Source: Fimbriimonas ginsengisoli (GTDB lineage Bacteria > Armatimonadota > Fimbriimonadia > Fimbriimonadales > Fimbriimonadaceae). Taken from it: a stretch of 64,000 nucleotides of DNA. The stretch covers positions 1-64,000 of the forward strand of contig JACOSL010000016.1 in the NCBI GenBank assembly GCA_016179045.1, written 5' to 3'. The notes under the pieces were generated by a model, which made no database searches, had not been told where the DNA came from, and saw only the letters and a program-made list of their open reading frames with translations. The translations under genes and the position numbers were made by a program. Each line of letters opens with the position of its first letter. Positions within the stretch are counted from its first letter, which is position 1. Positions 17,894-27,126 of this stretch are shown here, one piece after another.

Positions 17894-19069
17894 TCACGCG
17901 GCGCGCGTGATGCTCGCAGGTAGCGACTCGGGCCGGAGAGTTCGCTCGCCGGTCGGACAGAGCACGACTGCCCGCTCCATCGTATTCTCGAGCTCGCGGA
18001 CGTTCCCGGGCCAGCGATAGGCGAGGAGAGAAGACTCCGCCTCGGTGCCGATTTCGAGTGGTACCCGTTCATTTTCGGAGGCGAACTTCAAAAGGAAATG
18101 CTTTGCAAGGGGCAGAATGTCTTCTCGGCGATCGCGAAGCGGCGGGATCTCGATGTCGACCACCTGGAGCCGGTAAAGAAGGTCGAGCCTAAATGTGTGC
18201 TCTTCAACCGCCTCGTGGAGATTCCGGTTCGTCGCAGTTATGAGGCGCACATCGACCCGAGTCGGTGAGGACGAGCCGAGGCGCTCGAATTGGCGTTCCT
18301 GCAACACGCGCAGCAGCTTCACCTGAATTGCCATCGGGATGTCGCCGATTTCATCGAGGAAGAGAGTTCCGCGGTTAGCCAGTTCGAAGCGTCCCGGCTT
18401 GGCGCCTTGAGCGCCAGTGAAGGCGCCCTTCTCGTATCCGAACAGTTCGCTTTCGAGCAGGGTTTCGGGCAGCGCCGCGCACGACACCGCGACAAAGGGT
18501 CCGGAAGCTCTCGACGAAAGTTCGTGCAGGGATCGGGCCACCACCTCCTTCCCCGCTCCGCTTTCGCCCGTGATCAGCACGGTCGCCCGCGAATCTGCAA
18601 CCTGCTTCACCATTTCAAGGACCTTGCGCATCGGCTCCGACTCCGCGATGAACCCACCACCGCTTGCATTGGGCGTCCTGTGTCGCGAGCGTGGATTGCG
18701 GGGAGCCTCGAGCGCACTTGTCGCGATCTTCTTTAGCACGTCGAGGTCGAACGGCTTGGTCACGTATTCGTGGGCGCCGTCGCGGATCGCCTGGACCGCC
18801 TGCGGGATGGTTCCGTATGCGGTGATAACGACCACCGGTAACTCGGGCCAACGTTCCTTGACCTGTTTCAGGAATTCATGGCCCGATTTGCCCGGCATCG
18901 TGACGTCGGTGATGACGAGATCGGCCTTTTCCGAAGTAAGCAGGCGCAGGGCCTCGGTGGCGTCCTCCGCGACGGACACCGCGAATCCATCCTTGGTGAA
19001 TGCCACCTCCAGAATTCGCCTGATGCTTGGCTCATCATCGACGATTAGCAGTTTTCGCTTCGGAGTCAT
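17894..19069 (-). CDS. Sigma-54 activator response regulator lacking the DNA-binding domain
   Basis: Residues 1-120 are a receiver (LLIVDDE; ITDVTMPGKSG with the phospho-Asp; VVITAYG; VTKPFD). Residues about 140-375 are a sigma-54 AAA+ domain: Walker A GESGAGKE, the sigma-54-contact loop FGYEKGAFTGAQ, Walker B GTLFLDEIGD, and RWPGNVRELENTMERAVVL. The protein then stops at ESLPASITRAA. The Fis-type HTH that normally follows (about 50-80 aa) is absent, and no other frame restores it before the convergent LemA gene. It overlaps the kinase gene by 4 bp (ATGA), so the pair is translationally coupled. It may activate RNA polymerase-sigma-54 from solution, as other HTH-less members do (inference). 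Confidence 0.93.
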   Translation of the reverse strand: MTPKRKLLIVDDEPSIRRILEVAFTKDGFAVSVAEDATEALRLLTSEKADLVITDVTMPGKSGHEFLKQVKERWPELPVVVITAYGTIPQAVQAIRDGAHEYVTKPFDLDVLKKIATSALEAPRNPRSRHRTPNASGGGFIAESEPMRKVLEMVKQVADSRATVLITGESGAGKEVVARSLHELSSRASGPFVAVSCAALPETLLESELFGYEKGAFTGAQGAKPGRFELANRGTLFLDEIGDIPMAIQVKLLRVLQERQFERLGSSSPTRVDVRLITATNRNLHEAVEEHTFRLDLLYRLQVVDIEIPPLRDRREDILPLAKHFLLKFASENERVPLEIGTEAESSLLAYRWPGNVRELENTMERAVVLCPTGERTLRPESLPASITRAA

Positions 19070-20586
19070 GCGGCGCGGCCACCCAAGCTCACCTCAAAGA
19101 CACTGCCCTTGCCCTCTTCGCTCCGAATGCTGAGAGCGCCTCCGTGAGCGTCCACGATCTTCCGCACGTTGCTGAGGCCGAGCCCGGTCCCTTTGGGGCG
19201 GGTAGTGAAGAAAGGCGTGAAGAGCCGGTCGAGTTCGGCGGCGGGAACGCCCTCGCCCGTGTCCTCGACGGTAAAGCCGTGGGGCTCCGCGACCAGGGTG
19301 ACGTTGCCCTTGCCGTGACAGGCTTGTAGAGCGTTGAGCGCAAGATTGCGAACGACCTGCTCAAGCTTGTTCTGATCCCCCTCAACCGTGTGCCCGTCGG
19401 TGGACCCGCGAACGTTGAGCTTGACGCCCGCCTTCTTGAATTCGGGCGCTAGTCTGCCCGCCACGTCCTTTAGGAGCGAGCCTATGTCCACGGGCACCCG
19501 TGTCACGCGCAGCGGACGGGCGAAATCGAGAAACTGGTCGCATAGCTCGTCAAGCTTGCAAGCCTCGGTGTGGATGATCTCGGCGAACTCGACAGCCTGA
19601 TCCGGCTCTTGCATGACCAATTGCGCGGCGGACCGGATGCCGGTGAGGGGATTCCGGATTTCGTGGGCGACTGCGGCCGTCATCTGCCCGATTTCGGCCA
19701 GGCGGCTCAGCCTTGCCACCTCACGCACGGCGCGCTCATGTTGCGAGACTTCTTCGATCGCCGCCGTCGCGCCTCCGCCGGGCATCGGCGCGCAAACCAG
19801 CGACCAGCTTCGATCCGACTTCTCGTCGTGGTAGCGACGGCGGATCGTCTGGCCGGAAAGGGCGGCGCGAAGCGAATCGCGCAGGCTGGCGAGCAGCGCA
19901 GTGAGCTCCGGGTGCTCGGCTTCGTCGCTCAGCATCCGTAGCGCTTCTGCGTTCGCCTCGGTGACTAGCTCTTGGTCGTCTACGACGACGACCGCCACCG
20001 CCAGGCATTGCAGCACCTCCTGAAGCCTGTCGCGCAGGATCCGCGCCTCCGATGCGGTCTGCCGTACCTTGGCGAAGAGCCTGGCGTTTTCGACCGCCAG
20101 GGCGATATGCCGAGCGACTGCTTCTGCCCTCTCCAATTCGGCCTGCCCAAACTCGGGGGCCGAAGCCGGGCGCGAAAGATTCAGAACGCCGATGCAGCCA
20201 CTCGCCGGGGAGATGAGAGGAAGCACGATCGCACTGCCGAGATCGGGTCGCTCGCGGAAGCGCCGATGAGATAGCAATGGGTGTTGAGTCGGGTCGCTGA
20301 CGAGCAACGGCCTGCCGAGCTCGATGCTCGCGCCTGCGATCCCCTCGCCAGGGCTCACGCGCGCATCCTCCGGCATCCTCGCGTCGAGACCCGTCTTGGC
20401 CATGAGCAGATATCGCTCGGAACCTTCGTGTCTTAGAAAGAGTGAGGCGCCCGACGCGCCGAACCAGTCAGCGCAATGCCCGAGGACCTTGCCAAGGGCT
20501 TCCTCCAGACCCTGCTTGCCGAGGTCCCACGAGGCGTCGAACAAGCTCCAAAAATCGGGATCGCCCGAATAGAGAGGCGCGGCCAT
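19066..20586 (-). CDS. Soluble GAF-PAS histidine kinase, NtrB-like
   Basis: This 506-aa kinase is the partner of the sigma-54 regulator. Residues about 25-170 form a GAF domain (GEGIAGASIELGRPLLVSD, AIVLPLISPASGCIGVLNL). A short PAS-like segment follows (about 195-275, VVVVDDQELVTEANAEALRML). The HisKA domain has AAVAHEIRNPLTGIRSAAQL with the phospho-His, and the HATPase has NLALNALQA, VEDTGEGVP and GTGLGLSNV. No membrane helix is present, so it senses a cytoplasmic signal, perhaps through GAF. The stop overlaps the regulator start by 4 bp; the operon order is kinase then regulator. A 63-bp gap separates it from the DUF4382 gene upstream, which may be in the same transcript. Confidence 0.92.
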   Translation of the reverse strand: MAAPLYSGDPDFWSLFDASWDLGKQGLEEALGKVLGHCADWFGASGASLFLRHEGSERYLLMAKTGLDARMPEDARVSPGEGIAGASIELGRPLLVSDPTQHPLLSHRRFRERPDLGSAIVLPLISPASGCIGVLNLSRPASAPEFGQAELERAEAVARHIALAVENARLFAKVRQTASEARILRDRLQEVLQCLAVAVVVVDDQELVTEANAEALRMLSDEAEHPELTALLASLRDSLRAALSGQTIRRRYHDEKSDRSWSLVCAPMPGGGATAAIEEVSQHERAVREVARLSRLAEIGQMTAAVAHEIRNPLTGIRSAAQLVMQEPDQAVEFAEIIHTEACKLDELCDQFLDFARPLRVTRVPVDIGSLLKDVAGRLAPEFKKAGVKLNVRGSTDGHTVEGDQNKLEQVVRNLALNALQACHGKGNVTLVAEPHGFTVEDTGEGVPAAELDRLFTPFFTTRPKGTGLGLSNVRKIVDAHGGALSIRSEEGKGSVFEVSLGGRAA

Positions 20587-20649
20587 ATCCCAATTGTTGG
20601 CGCGTGCCTCTCTACCTTGGACGACTATTTAGTCCTAAATGCAACCGGA

Positions 20650-21447
20650 CTAGGTGACGGTCACGACGCCGACCGCAGTATCCGTGCCTGTCGTGACGAC
20701 GACTCCGGAGAGAGTGGCCGTCTTGACCGTGCTCGTGGCGGGATCGGTCCAGGTGACGTTCAGCGTGTACGTGCCCGGCGGCAGCGCCCAGATCTTGAAT
20801 GTGCCGTCCGCTTGAGACATAGTGCCGTTCACGAGAGTGCCCGGCGCAAAGGCGGCGCCAGCCGCATAGGTGGCGTCGATCTCAGCCCCTGGCGCTGGCG
20901 ACGTGCCGAACATCACGGTTCCGCTGATCGTGCCCGCGTTGGTCAAGACGACCACTGGGATCACCGGATCCAGCCTGTAGGTGCCATCGCCGTCCAGATG
21001 GAGCGATCGAAGAAGGTTGAAGTCGAGCAGGATCTCGGTGTTGTTGTCCGCCGTGATCGTGTAGTCGACGTCGAGCTTTACTCCCGTTTGAACATCGCTC
21101 GGGATCACCACGTCATGGGTTCCCGTCCCGTCGGTGACGGTTGCCGATGTCACAAAGAGCCGGACTTGGGTGTAATCGCCAGGCGGAAGGTCGTGAGAGC
21201 CGAGCGTGGTGTCGTGCTCGGCGAATTGCAGCAAATTCAGAGTGATGGGGGCGCTGACGATGTCGACCCAGGCGTTCCCCACATGAGCTTGCACCGAGCC
21301 GATGGTCACCTCGAACGCGGTGACGCCGCTCAGAGGCGCATCCGCCATTCGGACGGTAAGTCGCCCCATTCCCGATCCAATTCCAGAGCCGCCGCATCCC
21401 CCTACGATCGGGATCAGCGCGGCCAACAGCCAAAGTCTCTTGAGCAT
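20650..21447 (-). CDS. DUF4382 lipoprotein with carboxypeptidase-regulatory-like domain
   Basis: The start is ATG 21447, giving a lipoprotein signal: MLKRLWLLAALIPIVGGCGG, lipobox VGGC with the acylated Cys at residue 18. GAGGT precedes the start. Residues about 27-170 match the DUF4382 pattern: LTVRMADAPLSGVTAFEVTI, then LNLLQF, LPPGDYTQVRLFV and LLDFNLLRSLHL. The C-terminal 80 residues form a beta domain of carboxypeptidase-regulatory/Cna-B type (GTISGTVMFG, FKIWALPPGTYTLNVTW). It is probably an envelope protein with structural or binding function. A longer frame to 21543 lacks these features. The 145-bp gap upstream to the NlpC gene stop shows no clear signals. Confidence 0.85.
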   Translation of the reverse strand: MLKRLWLLAALIPIVGGCGGSGIGSGMGRLTVRMADAPLSGVTAFEVTIGSVQAHVGNAWVDIVSAPITLNLLQFAEHDTTLGSHDLPPGDYTQVRLFVTSATVTDGTGTHDVVIPSDVQTGVKLDVDYTITADNNTEILLDFNLLRSLHLDGDGTYRLDPVIPVVVLTNAGTISGTVMFGTSPAPGAEIDATYAAGAAFAPGTLVNGTMSQADGTFKIWALPPGTYTLNVTWTDPATSTVKTATLSGVVVTTGTDTAVGVVTVT

Positions 21448-21592
21448 GCTTGTGTACCTCGCTTGCCAGTCGTTATTGGCCCACCGGTGCGGCGGGCGAA
21501 ACGCTCCGGTTAGACGGACGCTTGGTGCAGTAGCGTTCGGCATACTCGCCTCCGCAACCCTCTATCCGTCAAATCTGCCTAGTACACAAGAG

Positions 21593-23539
21593 CTACGAAT
21601 CGGGGATAAAACGTCGCACGATGGCGCAGCGCCTGCCATAGGCTGTGTTTGTACTCACCTGGTTGCCCACCGTTTCGGCGGTGCGGCCGTTTCCGATGTA
21701 GATCGCAACGTGCCCTGGGTTTGAGAAAACGAGCACATCGCCAAAATGCAATTCGTCATAAACCACCTGTCCGCGCTGGAGATATCCGATGATCTGAGAC
21801 TGGTGGGGAAGCGGAATGCCGATCGCGCTGAATACGTTGCTCACAAACCCCGAGCAATCCACCCCGTCATGGGTTGAGCCGCCCCAGCGATAGGGCACGC
21901 CTTGCCAACTGCGAATCTCGTCGAGCAACTGGTAGTGGATGGGCAGGTGAGGGCCGTCGTAGAGCGTCCCCGGCGTGATGCGAGCGTAAAGAGCGTAGCC
22001 TAGACCCGGGTTCGGGGCGCCGATTCCGATCGGAAACAAATTCGCCCTCGATATGTCGACTCCGTGTCCGCCGGGGGCGGGATCATCCGGGGAGGCAAAG
22101 GCGAGTGGCGCGTGGATCGGGCGTGAGATTTGGGTGGAACCGTCGACGCTGAGGGGCTGCTCCAACACCTGGCCGTTCCGGGCGGTCAGAACCTTTCCAT
22201 CGCCCATGTAAATCGCGCTGTAGTCGCGCCTCGACACCACATCGCCGAACTGGAGATCGGCCAGCGGCCTAGGCGCCATCAAGTCTCCGGTTGCCTTCAG
22301 CCGGGAGGCTTTGAACAACGAGCGCACGAACCGGTCGGGGTCGGAAGTCGCGATGTGTCGAACCTGGCCCTTCTGGGCCGCCTTCGCAACCGCCCACAGC
22401 CGGGCGTGGGGGACGCTGACCGGGCGCGTCGTTTGCGCCCCAAGCTCGTACCAGACGTATCGGCCCGAGGTGCCGAGGTCATGCGCGGCGTGGGAAATGT
22501 GGACGAGGCCGTCTTTGCGAAGTACCCATGCTCCGTCCGGCTCGGCCGCAATCGAAACCACCGGCGACGGATGGAGCGCGGCAAACACCTCGGTGCCCCC
22601 ATCTTCCAGGCTTGCGCAATACAGCTTCGAGCCGCTCGACCACCACATCGAGGGGCCGGCATAGGAGCAAGTCCGGGCGTACTTGGGCTTGATTGCGGGC
22701 TCTACGCGCCTAGGCTCCCAACTGTTTTGGTAGAACGGAATGGTGAGCAAATTGTCTTGATCAATGGCAACCACGCCCTCGGGCCCGATCAGCACGTTCG
22801 ACGTATCGGCATCGCCGTGCGGGTTGCTGATGACCTTCTCGCCCACCTTGATCTGGACCGGGGCGCCGGGCGCGTCGTGAAAGTCGAGCACCGAGCAGGT
22901 GTAGCCGCCGAGATACTTCGGACGCTCGTCGGGCCGAACCGACCAAGCGGACAGGATTCCGATTTGCTTGATTCCGCCTGCCGCCTGCGCCTTTTGGCGC
23001 TCGCCGTAGCGGCGCATCGTCACGAACAGGCCCTTGTCGCCGCTTGCATAAAACGCGGTCGGTCCCTGGCGGGCTTCGGCGGCCAGATCGGGCCCCAGCA
23101 CGTCCTCCGGCATCTCCGCCATCTTAGTGTTGGGGTCGACGAACCGCAATTCGCTATCCGACTGTACGCCGATGTAGCGGAACCATCGGCCAATGCGACG
23201 TATCGGGCCCTTGAGGGGCTCGGAAAGGTCGATCGACGTGGACTTGCCGTCTTTGTCGCAAAGGTACAGGGTGGAGGAGTCCTTCGTGCTCCACGCATAG
23301 CCGTGCGGCATGGCAAGCACGCACTGGGCTTCCGAGCTGCCTCCTGCCGCTGCGAGGATCGGGCGTCCGATCGAACCGTCGAGCACGGCGACGCCGCCCG
23401 TCTTGAGACCAACGACGAGCCGGTCGCCCGCCATACGCAAAGTGCTGGCCTCCCGAGCGTTGAAAGCGATTCCTCCTGCCTTCATCGGGGCTCCCGGCCC
23501 CGATGCGATCAGGCAGGCTAAGGTCAACGGCTGGAGCAT
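21593..23539 (-). CDS. Secreted NlpC/P60 peptidase with propeller-like N-terminus
   Basis: This 648-aa protein has a short N-terminal signal (LQPLTLACLIASGPG). Residues about 20-390 consist of short beta-rich repeats resembling a propeller (RLVVGLKTGGVAVLDG, GAWVLRKDGLVHISH). An SH3-like middle follows. The C-terminal NlpC/P60 domain (about 540-645) has VPYRWGGSTHDGVDCSGFV with the catalytic Cys, GDVLVFSNPGHVAIYIG with the catalytic His, then ETVGNQVS. It is predicted to cut peptidoglycan stem peptides in the periplasm. The start ATG 23539 is preceded on the minus strand by a TATAGAAT sequence (23556-23563) that may be the -10 element. The 3' end faces the DUF4382 start. Confidence 0.85.
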   Translation of the reverse strand: MLQPLTLACLIASGPGAPMKAGGIAFNAREASTLRMAGDRLVVGLKTGGVAVLDGSIGRPILAAAGGSSEAQCVLAMPHGYAWSTKDSSTLYLCDKDGKSTSIDLSEPLKGPIRRIGRWFRYIGVQSDSELRFVDPNTKMAEMPEDVLGPDLAAEARQGPTAFYASGDKGLFVTMRRYGERQKAQAAGGIKQIGILSAWSVRPDERPKYLGGYTCSVLDFHDAPGAPVQIKVGEKVISNPHGDADTSNVLIGPEGVVAIDQDNLLTIPFYQNSWEPRRVEPAIKPKYARTCSYAGPSMWWSSGSKLYCASLEDGGTEVFAALHPSPVVSIAAEPDGAWVLRKDGLVHISHAAHDLGTSGRYVWYELGAQTTRPVSVPHARLWAVAKAAQKGQVRHIATSDPDRFVRSLFKASRLKATGDLMAPRPLADLQFGDVVSRRDYSAIYMGDGKVLTARNGQVLEQPLSVDGSTQISRPIHAPLAFASPDDPAPGGHGVDISRANLFPIGIGAPNPGLGYALYARITPGTLYDGPHLPIHYQLLDEIRSWQGVPYRWGGSTHDGVDCSGFVSNVFSAIGIPLPHQSQIIGYLQRGQVVYDELHFGDVLVFSNPGHVAIYIGNGRTAETVGNQVSTNTAYGRRCAIVRRFIPDS

Positions 23540-23686
23540 TGTGCTAAAGGCGTGATTCTATACCCCAGAGGGGTGCAAGAGGCCAGATGGTTCATGTTCG
23601 CATCCATCCCAGCCTCGGCGCCATGCGGGAGTTGCAATGTTCGTGCCGAACCGCTCGAGGCGCAAAGCCGCAGACCCTCGCCAAAC

Positions 23687-23749
23687 GGACACCTGACAAT
23701 CGTTAGACAATCGTTCGACAACCGTCAGACCATCGTCAGACCATTGTTG
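23687..23749. repeat. 11-bp tandem array (TCGAACGATGG family), locus 3
   Basis: Seen on the plus strand as the reverse complement: CAATCGTTAGA, CAATCGTTCGA, CAACCGTCAGA and CCATCGTCAGA are consecutive 11-mers, then CCATTGTTGCG. It abuts the stop codon of the VPS10/BNR gene, on the side away from its coding sequence. Confidence 0.9.
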
Positions 23750-23751
23750 CG

Positions 23752-26715
23752 TCAGGGCTTGGCAGGAGGCTTGGCCGAGAGCAGCGCGTTCGCTCTATCC
23801 TGTAGCCCTTTGAACGCCTCGTCCATCGCGGCGGTGGGCGCAAGGTCGGCGCCCTCGACCTCGCTCAAGAGCCAGCCGAGTCCGCCCATCACACCGTCCA
23901 CCTCGTCCGCCCTGAGCCTCCCACGCGCCGCTTCCAGTTTCGCCAGCAGATCAAGGCACGATTTCGAAAGCTGGAACTGCCGGCGCAAGTCGGCCAAGCT
24001 CGTGGTGACGCGCGGATCCATCTTCAGCGCGAGTGGCTGCTCGTAGGCCATTCTGTCGACGGTCAAGCGCACCTTGTACTGCCCCGGCAGCGCCCAAAGA
24101 GCGGTGGTCGGATAGGTTGTGTCGTGAACGATCGCCTGCATCGGCACCCAGCCGGTTGGGGGCAACTGAAACAACCGCAGATCCCAGATGAATCGGTGCG
24201 AGCCCGCCGAGCGGGCAAGAGGCTGGAACGGCCGAATCCAATACTGCGGCACTTGCAGGTCGGTCTCAGGGAAGTCGAACGGCTTGTCAGACGACGAGAA
24301 TCGCCTGAGAACCTCACCTTGCTCACCGACGATCTCGAGCGAGACCTCCTTGGCATCGGCCGCGAGAACATAGTTGAGGATCGCTCCCTCGGGCGGGTTC
24401 TTGCCACCAGGCTCGTCGGGCGGCAAGGGGGTGTCCGGGTTGGTGTTCCATCGAACGCGGATCGCGGTTTGGGGCTTGAATAACCGTGTCGCCGCCTTGC
24501 CGTCGATTTGCCTGAGAGGCGTTACGTCGTCGAGAATCCAGAACGAGCGCCCGTGGGTGCCGACCACCAGATCGTCTTCATGGACGACGAGGTCGCGGAT
24601 CGAGGTTGCGGGCATATTGAGCCGCAGCGGAAGCCAATTCTCGCCATCGTCGATCGAGAAGTACACGGCGCGCTCGGTGCCGCAATAGAGCAGCCCGGCG
24701 CGAACCGGATCCTCACGAATCGTGTTGGTTGGCGAATCGTCGGGCAGCCCGCGGACGATCCTCGTCCACGTCTTCCCGCCATCGTGAGTTCGGTAAAGGT
24801 AGGGATGGAGGTCGTCGAGTCGAATCCGGTTGATCGCCAAATAGGCGGCGGCTTTGTCGAAGTGCCCCGCGTCGATCTGCGAAACCTTGCTCCAGGCGGT
24901 CAGGTCGGGCGGGGTCACGTTTGCCCACGTCTTGCCGAGGTCGCGCGTGACGTGAACGAGCCCGTCGTCGGTACCCGCCCACAGCAAGTTGCGATCGAGG
25001 GGCGACGGGCCAAGCGAATACACGACGCCACGCCGGCGCATCTTCGCCAGTTCGGGCGTGCGATACACACCGATGCTGGCGGGAACGTCGGTCTGCTCGC
25101 GGCTGAGGTCGGGGCTGATCACGTCCCAGTGCTGGGCGCCGTCGTTGGTCTTGAAGATCACGTTGCCCGCGTACAGCAGCATCGTTGGGTCGGCGGGCGA
25201 GAACATCACGGGCGCGGTACGCAAGAAGCGAACTTCGCCCCGGCGCAGGGCTTGCGGTCCCACCGACTGCGCTTGGCCGGTAAGTCGGTCGTAGCGGCTG
25301 AGCTTGCCCCCGTAGACCAAGTTCGGATGAAGCGGATCGGGCGCGACGTAGCCGTACTCCTCCGCCGCTACCGGATGCCATTCTCGAAACGTGATCTGTC
25401 CGTCCGGCCCACGGCTCATCACCGCCGCAGATCCGCTCTCCTGCTGCCCGCCGTACACCCAGTAGGGGAACTGGTTGTCGGTGCTGACGTGATAGAACTG
25501 CGCGGTTGGCTGGTTGTACCAAGAGCTCCAGGTCTCGCCGCCATTGACGGTGACCACCGCGCCCTGGTCGGAGGCGAGAAGGATGATGTCGGGATTGTCG
25601 GGGCTGATCCAGATCGTGTGGTAGTCGTCTCCGCCCGGCGCTCCCTTCCAGGCGGTGAAGGTCTTGCCCCCGTCGGTCGAGCGGTAGGTCGAGGTGTTGG
25701 CGACGTAGAGCCTGTCCGGGTCCTTCGGATCGACCTTGATCTCGGCGAAGTCGTCGCCCCGCTCCCACAACCGCATTTGGCCATTCACCTTCGTCCAGCT
25801 TTCGCCCGCGTCTTCGGACCGGTACACGCCGCCCAACGCTTCATTGGCGTCCACCAGGGCGTACATGCGGTTGCCGTTGCTTGGCGCCACCCCGATCCCG
25901 ATGCGCCCCAGTCCTTGCGCGATGGTGGGCAGCCCCTTCGTGAGCTGCCGCCACGTATCGCCGCCGTCGGTCGACTTGTAGAGCCCGCTGTTCGGACCTT
26001 GCCAGTGGCCGTTCTCCCAGGGCGCTTGCCGGCCCGCCCACAGGTCGGCGTACAGAGTCTGCCGGTCCTTCGGATCGGCGGCGAGAGCGATCGCGCCCGT
26101 GTTCTCATCTTTATAAAGCACTTTCGCCCAGGTTTTGCCGCCGTCAGTGGAGCGAAACACGCCACGCTCCTCGTTCGCGCCATAGGGGTGGCCCAGCACA
26201 GCCACGAACACCCGGTTGGGATCGTGCGGGTCGATGAGGATCGCCCCGATCTGGAGCCCGTCGCGCAAGCCCAGGTGCTCCCACGTCTTGCCGCCGTCGA
26301 CTGACTAGTAAATCCCATCGCCGACCGACAGGTCGGGCCTCTGCAGCCCTTCGCCACTGCCAACGTAGATCACGTTCGGGTCGGAAGGCGCAACCGCAAG
26401 CGCGCCGATCGAGCCGGTCGGCTGGTCGTCGAAGATCGGCTTCCAGGTGCGGCCCGAGTCGTTGGTGCGCCAAACGCCGCCGTTGTTCACGCCGGTGTAG
26501 AACAGGTTAGGCTGGCCGGGAACGCCGGTCGCGCCCACCGTGCGTCCTCCGCGGAATGGCCCGATCATGCGCCAGCGGAGCGCGTCGTAGAGGATGTAAT
26601 CCGAACCCTGGACGTTGAACATGTCCTGGGCATTGCTGCGCGCAATGAAACGCGGGTGGGCGGCTATGGCGACGATAGCTATGGTAAGAAGACCAAGGCG
26701 GGGGCGGTTCATCAA
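23752..26715 (-). pseudogene. VPS10/BNR-repeat propeller protein interrupted by one amber codon
   Basis: One continuous frame encodes about 987 residues but is broken by a single TAG (26305-26307) after residue 136. The N-terminal part has a signal peptide (LGLLTIAIVAIAAHPRFIA) and begins the propeller. Downstream, sortilin/VPS10-type BNR motifs recur (FRSTDGGKTW, YRSEDAGESW, YRSTDGGKTF, YRTHDGGKTW). The normal repeat would read IYKSTDGGKTW; here it reads IY, stop, SVDGGKTW, so AAG to TAG is the simplest change. The C-terminal region (about 650-987) is the beta/helical tail of this secreted glycosidase-like family. The rest is intact, so it is either a recent pseudogene, a readthrough gene, or a sequencing error. 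A shorter product from 26268 would lack a signal peptide. Confidence 0.8.
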
Positions 26716-26896
26716 GAGCCCATGCTACGCGATTCGCATCGCGCCGCTTGGGTCCCGGAGGGTCTACGGCCAGACCAGCCCCTCGATTCCGACTAAGGCC
26801 GTCGGCGTGCTTTGCGCGGACGGGGGAGATATTGGGAGGGGCGCAAAGCATGAGCGCGGCCTGCCGGTCTGGGGCTCGCGGTCTGTCGAGGCTTGT

Positions 26897-26947
26897 CCAT
26901 CACCCTCCCCCTGCCCCCTCCCTCGAGGGAGGGGATATTTTTTCTTT
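26897..26947. repeat. G-rich palindromic repeat, copy 1, followed by a T-tract
   Basis: CCCCTCCCTC/GAGGGAGGGG is a perfect 20-bp palindrome (26915-26934). On the plus strand it is followed by ATATTTTTTCTTT, which looks like an intrinsic terminator. Its left part, read on the minus strand (AGGGGGAGGGTGAT), is repeated at 49712-49726. On the minus strand it has four or more G-runs and could form a G-quadruplex. No plus-strand gene lies upstream to be terminated. Confidence 0.6.
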
Positions 26948-27071
26948 GGCTCGCTCGCGCCCTCCGGGCGCTCGCTCACCTCTTCGCTTTCGCAACGCCA
27001 TCCTTGGCGTTGCCAGAACGCAAGTGGTTCATAGGGAGTGTTGCCATGACGCGGCGAGCGGAAAGCTTCCT

Positions 27072-27117
27072 GAGCCACTCAAGGCCACTGCAGAGCCACC
27101 GCAAGGCCATGCAAAGC
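27072..27117. repeat. Second 11-bp-like repeat family (AGCCACGCAAG), locus 1
   Basis: AGCCACTCAAG, GCCACTGCAG, AGCCACCGCAAG and GCCATGCAAAG follow each other with a period of 10-12 bp. The cluster ends 10 bp before the stop codon of the minus-strand gene at 27127. The same units occur at 30049-30089, again just past the 3' end of a minus-strand gene. Confidence 0.6.
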
Positions 27118-27126
27118 GAATGGCGG

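Larger units (their letters stand above)
26716..27126. other. 411-bp intergenic gap rich in hairpins and repeats
   Basis: No gene is supported. From left to right it holds a possible promoter region for the minus-strand VPS10 gene, the G-rich palindromic repeat with T-tract (26897-26947), a 9-bp stem hairpin GCAACGCCA/TGGCGTTGC with a 4-nt loop (26992-27013), and an 11-bp-like repeat cluster (27072-27117). Frames that read across it have no family signature. Confidence 0.6.

Noticed and set aside
17893-17894. Frameshifted HTH for the sigma-54 regulator
   Set aside because: The bases after the stop are the convergent LemA 3' end; none of the frames shows a Fis-type HTH.
22130-23521. 463-codon plus-strand frame opposite the NlpC/P60 gene
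   Set aside because: Opposite a gene with catalytic Cys and His; composition is typical of a reversed GC-rich gene.
24508-26304. 598-codon plus-strand frame opposite the VPS10/BNR gene
   Set aside because: Long, but its composition is a mirror of the BNR repeats and no domain can be seen.
26897-26947. Active intrinsic terminator on the plus strand
   Set aside because: Stem and T-tract fit, but there is no plus-strand gene upstream, so it is recorded as a repeat only.
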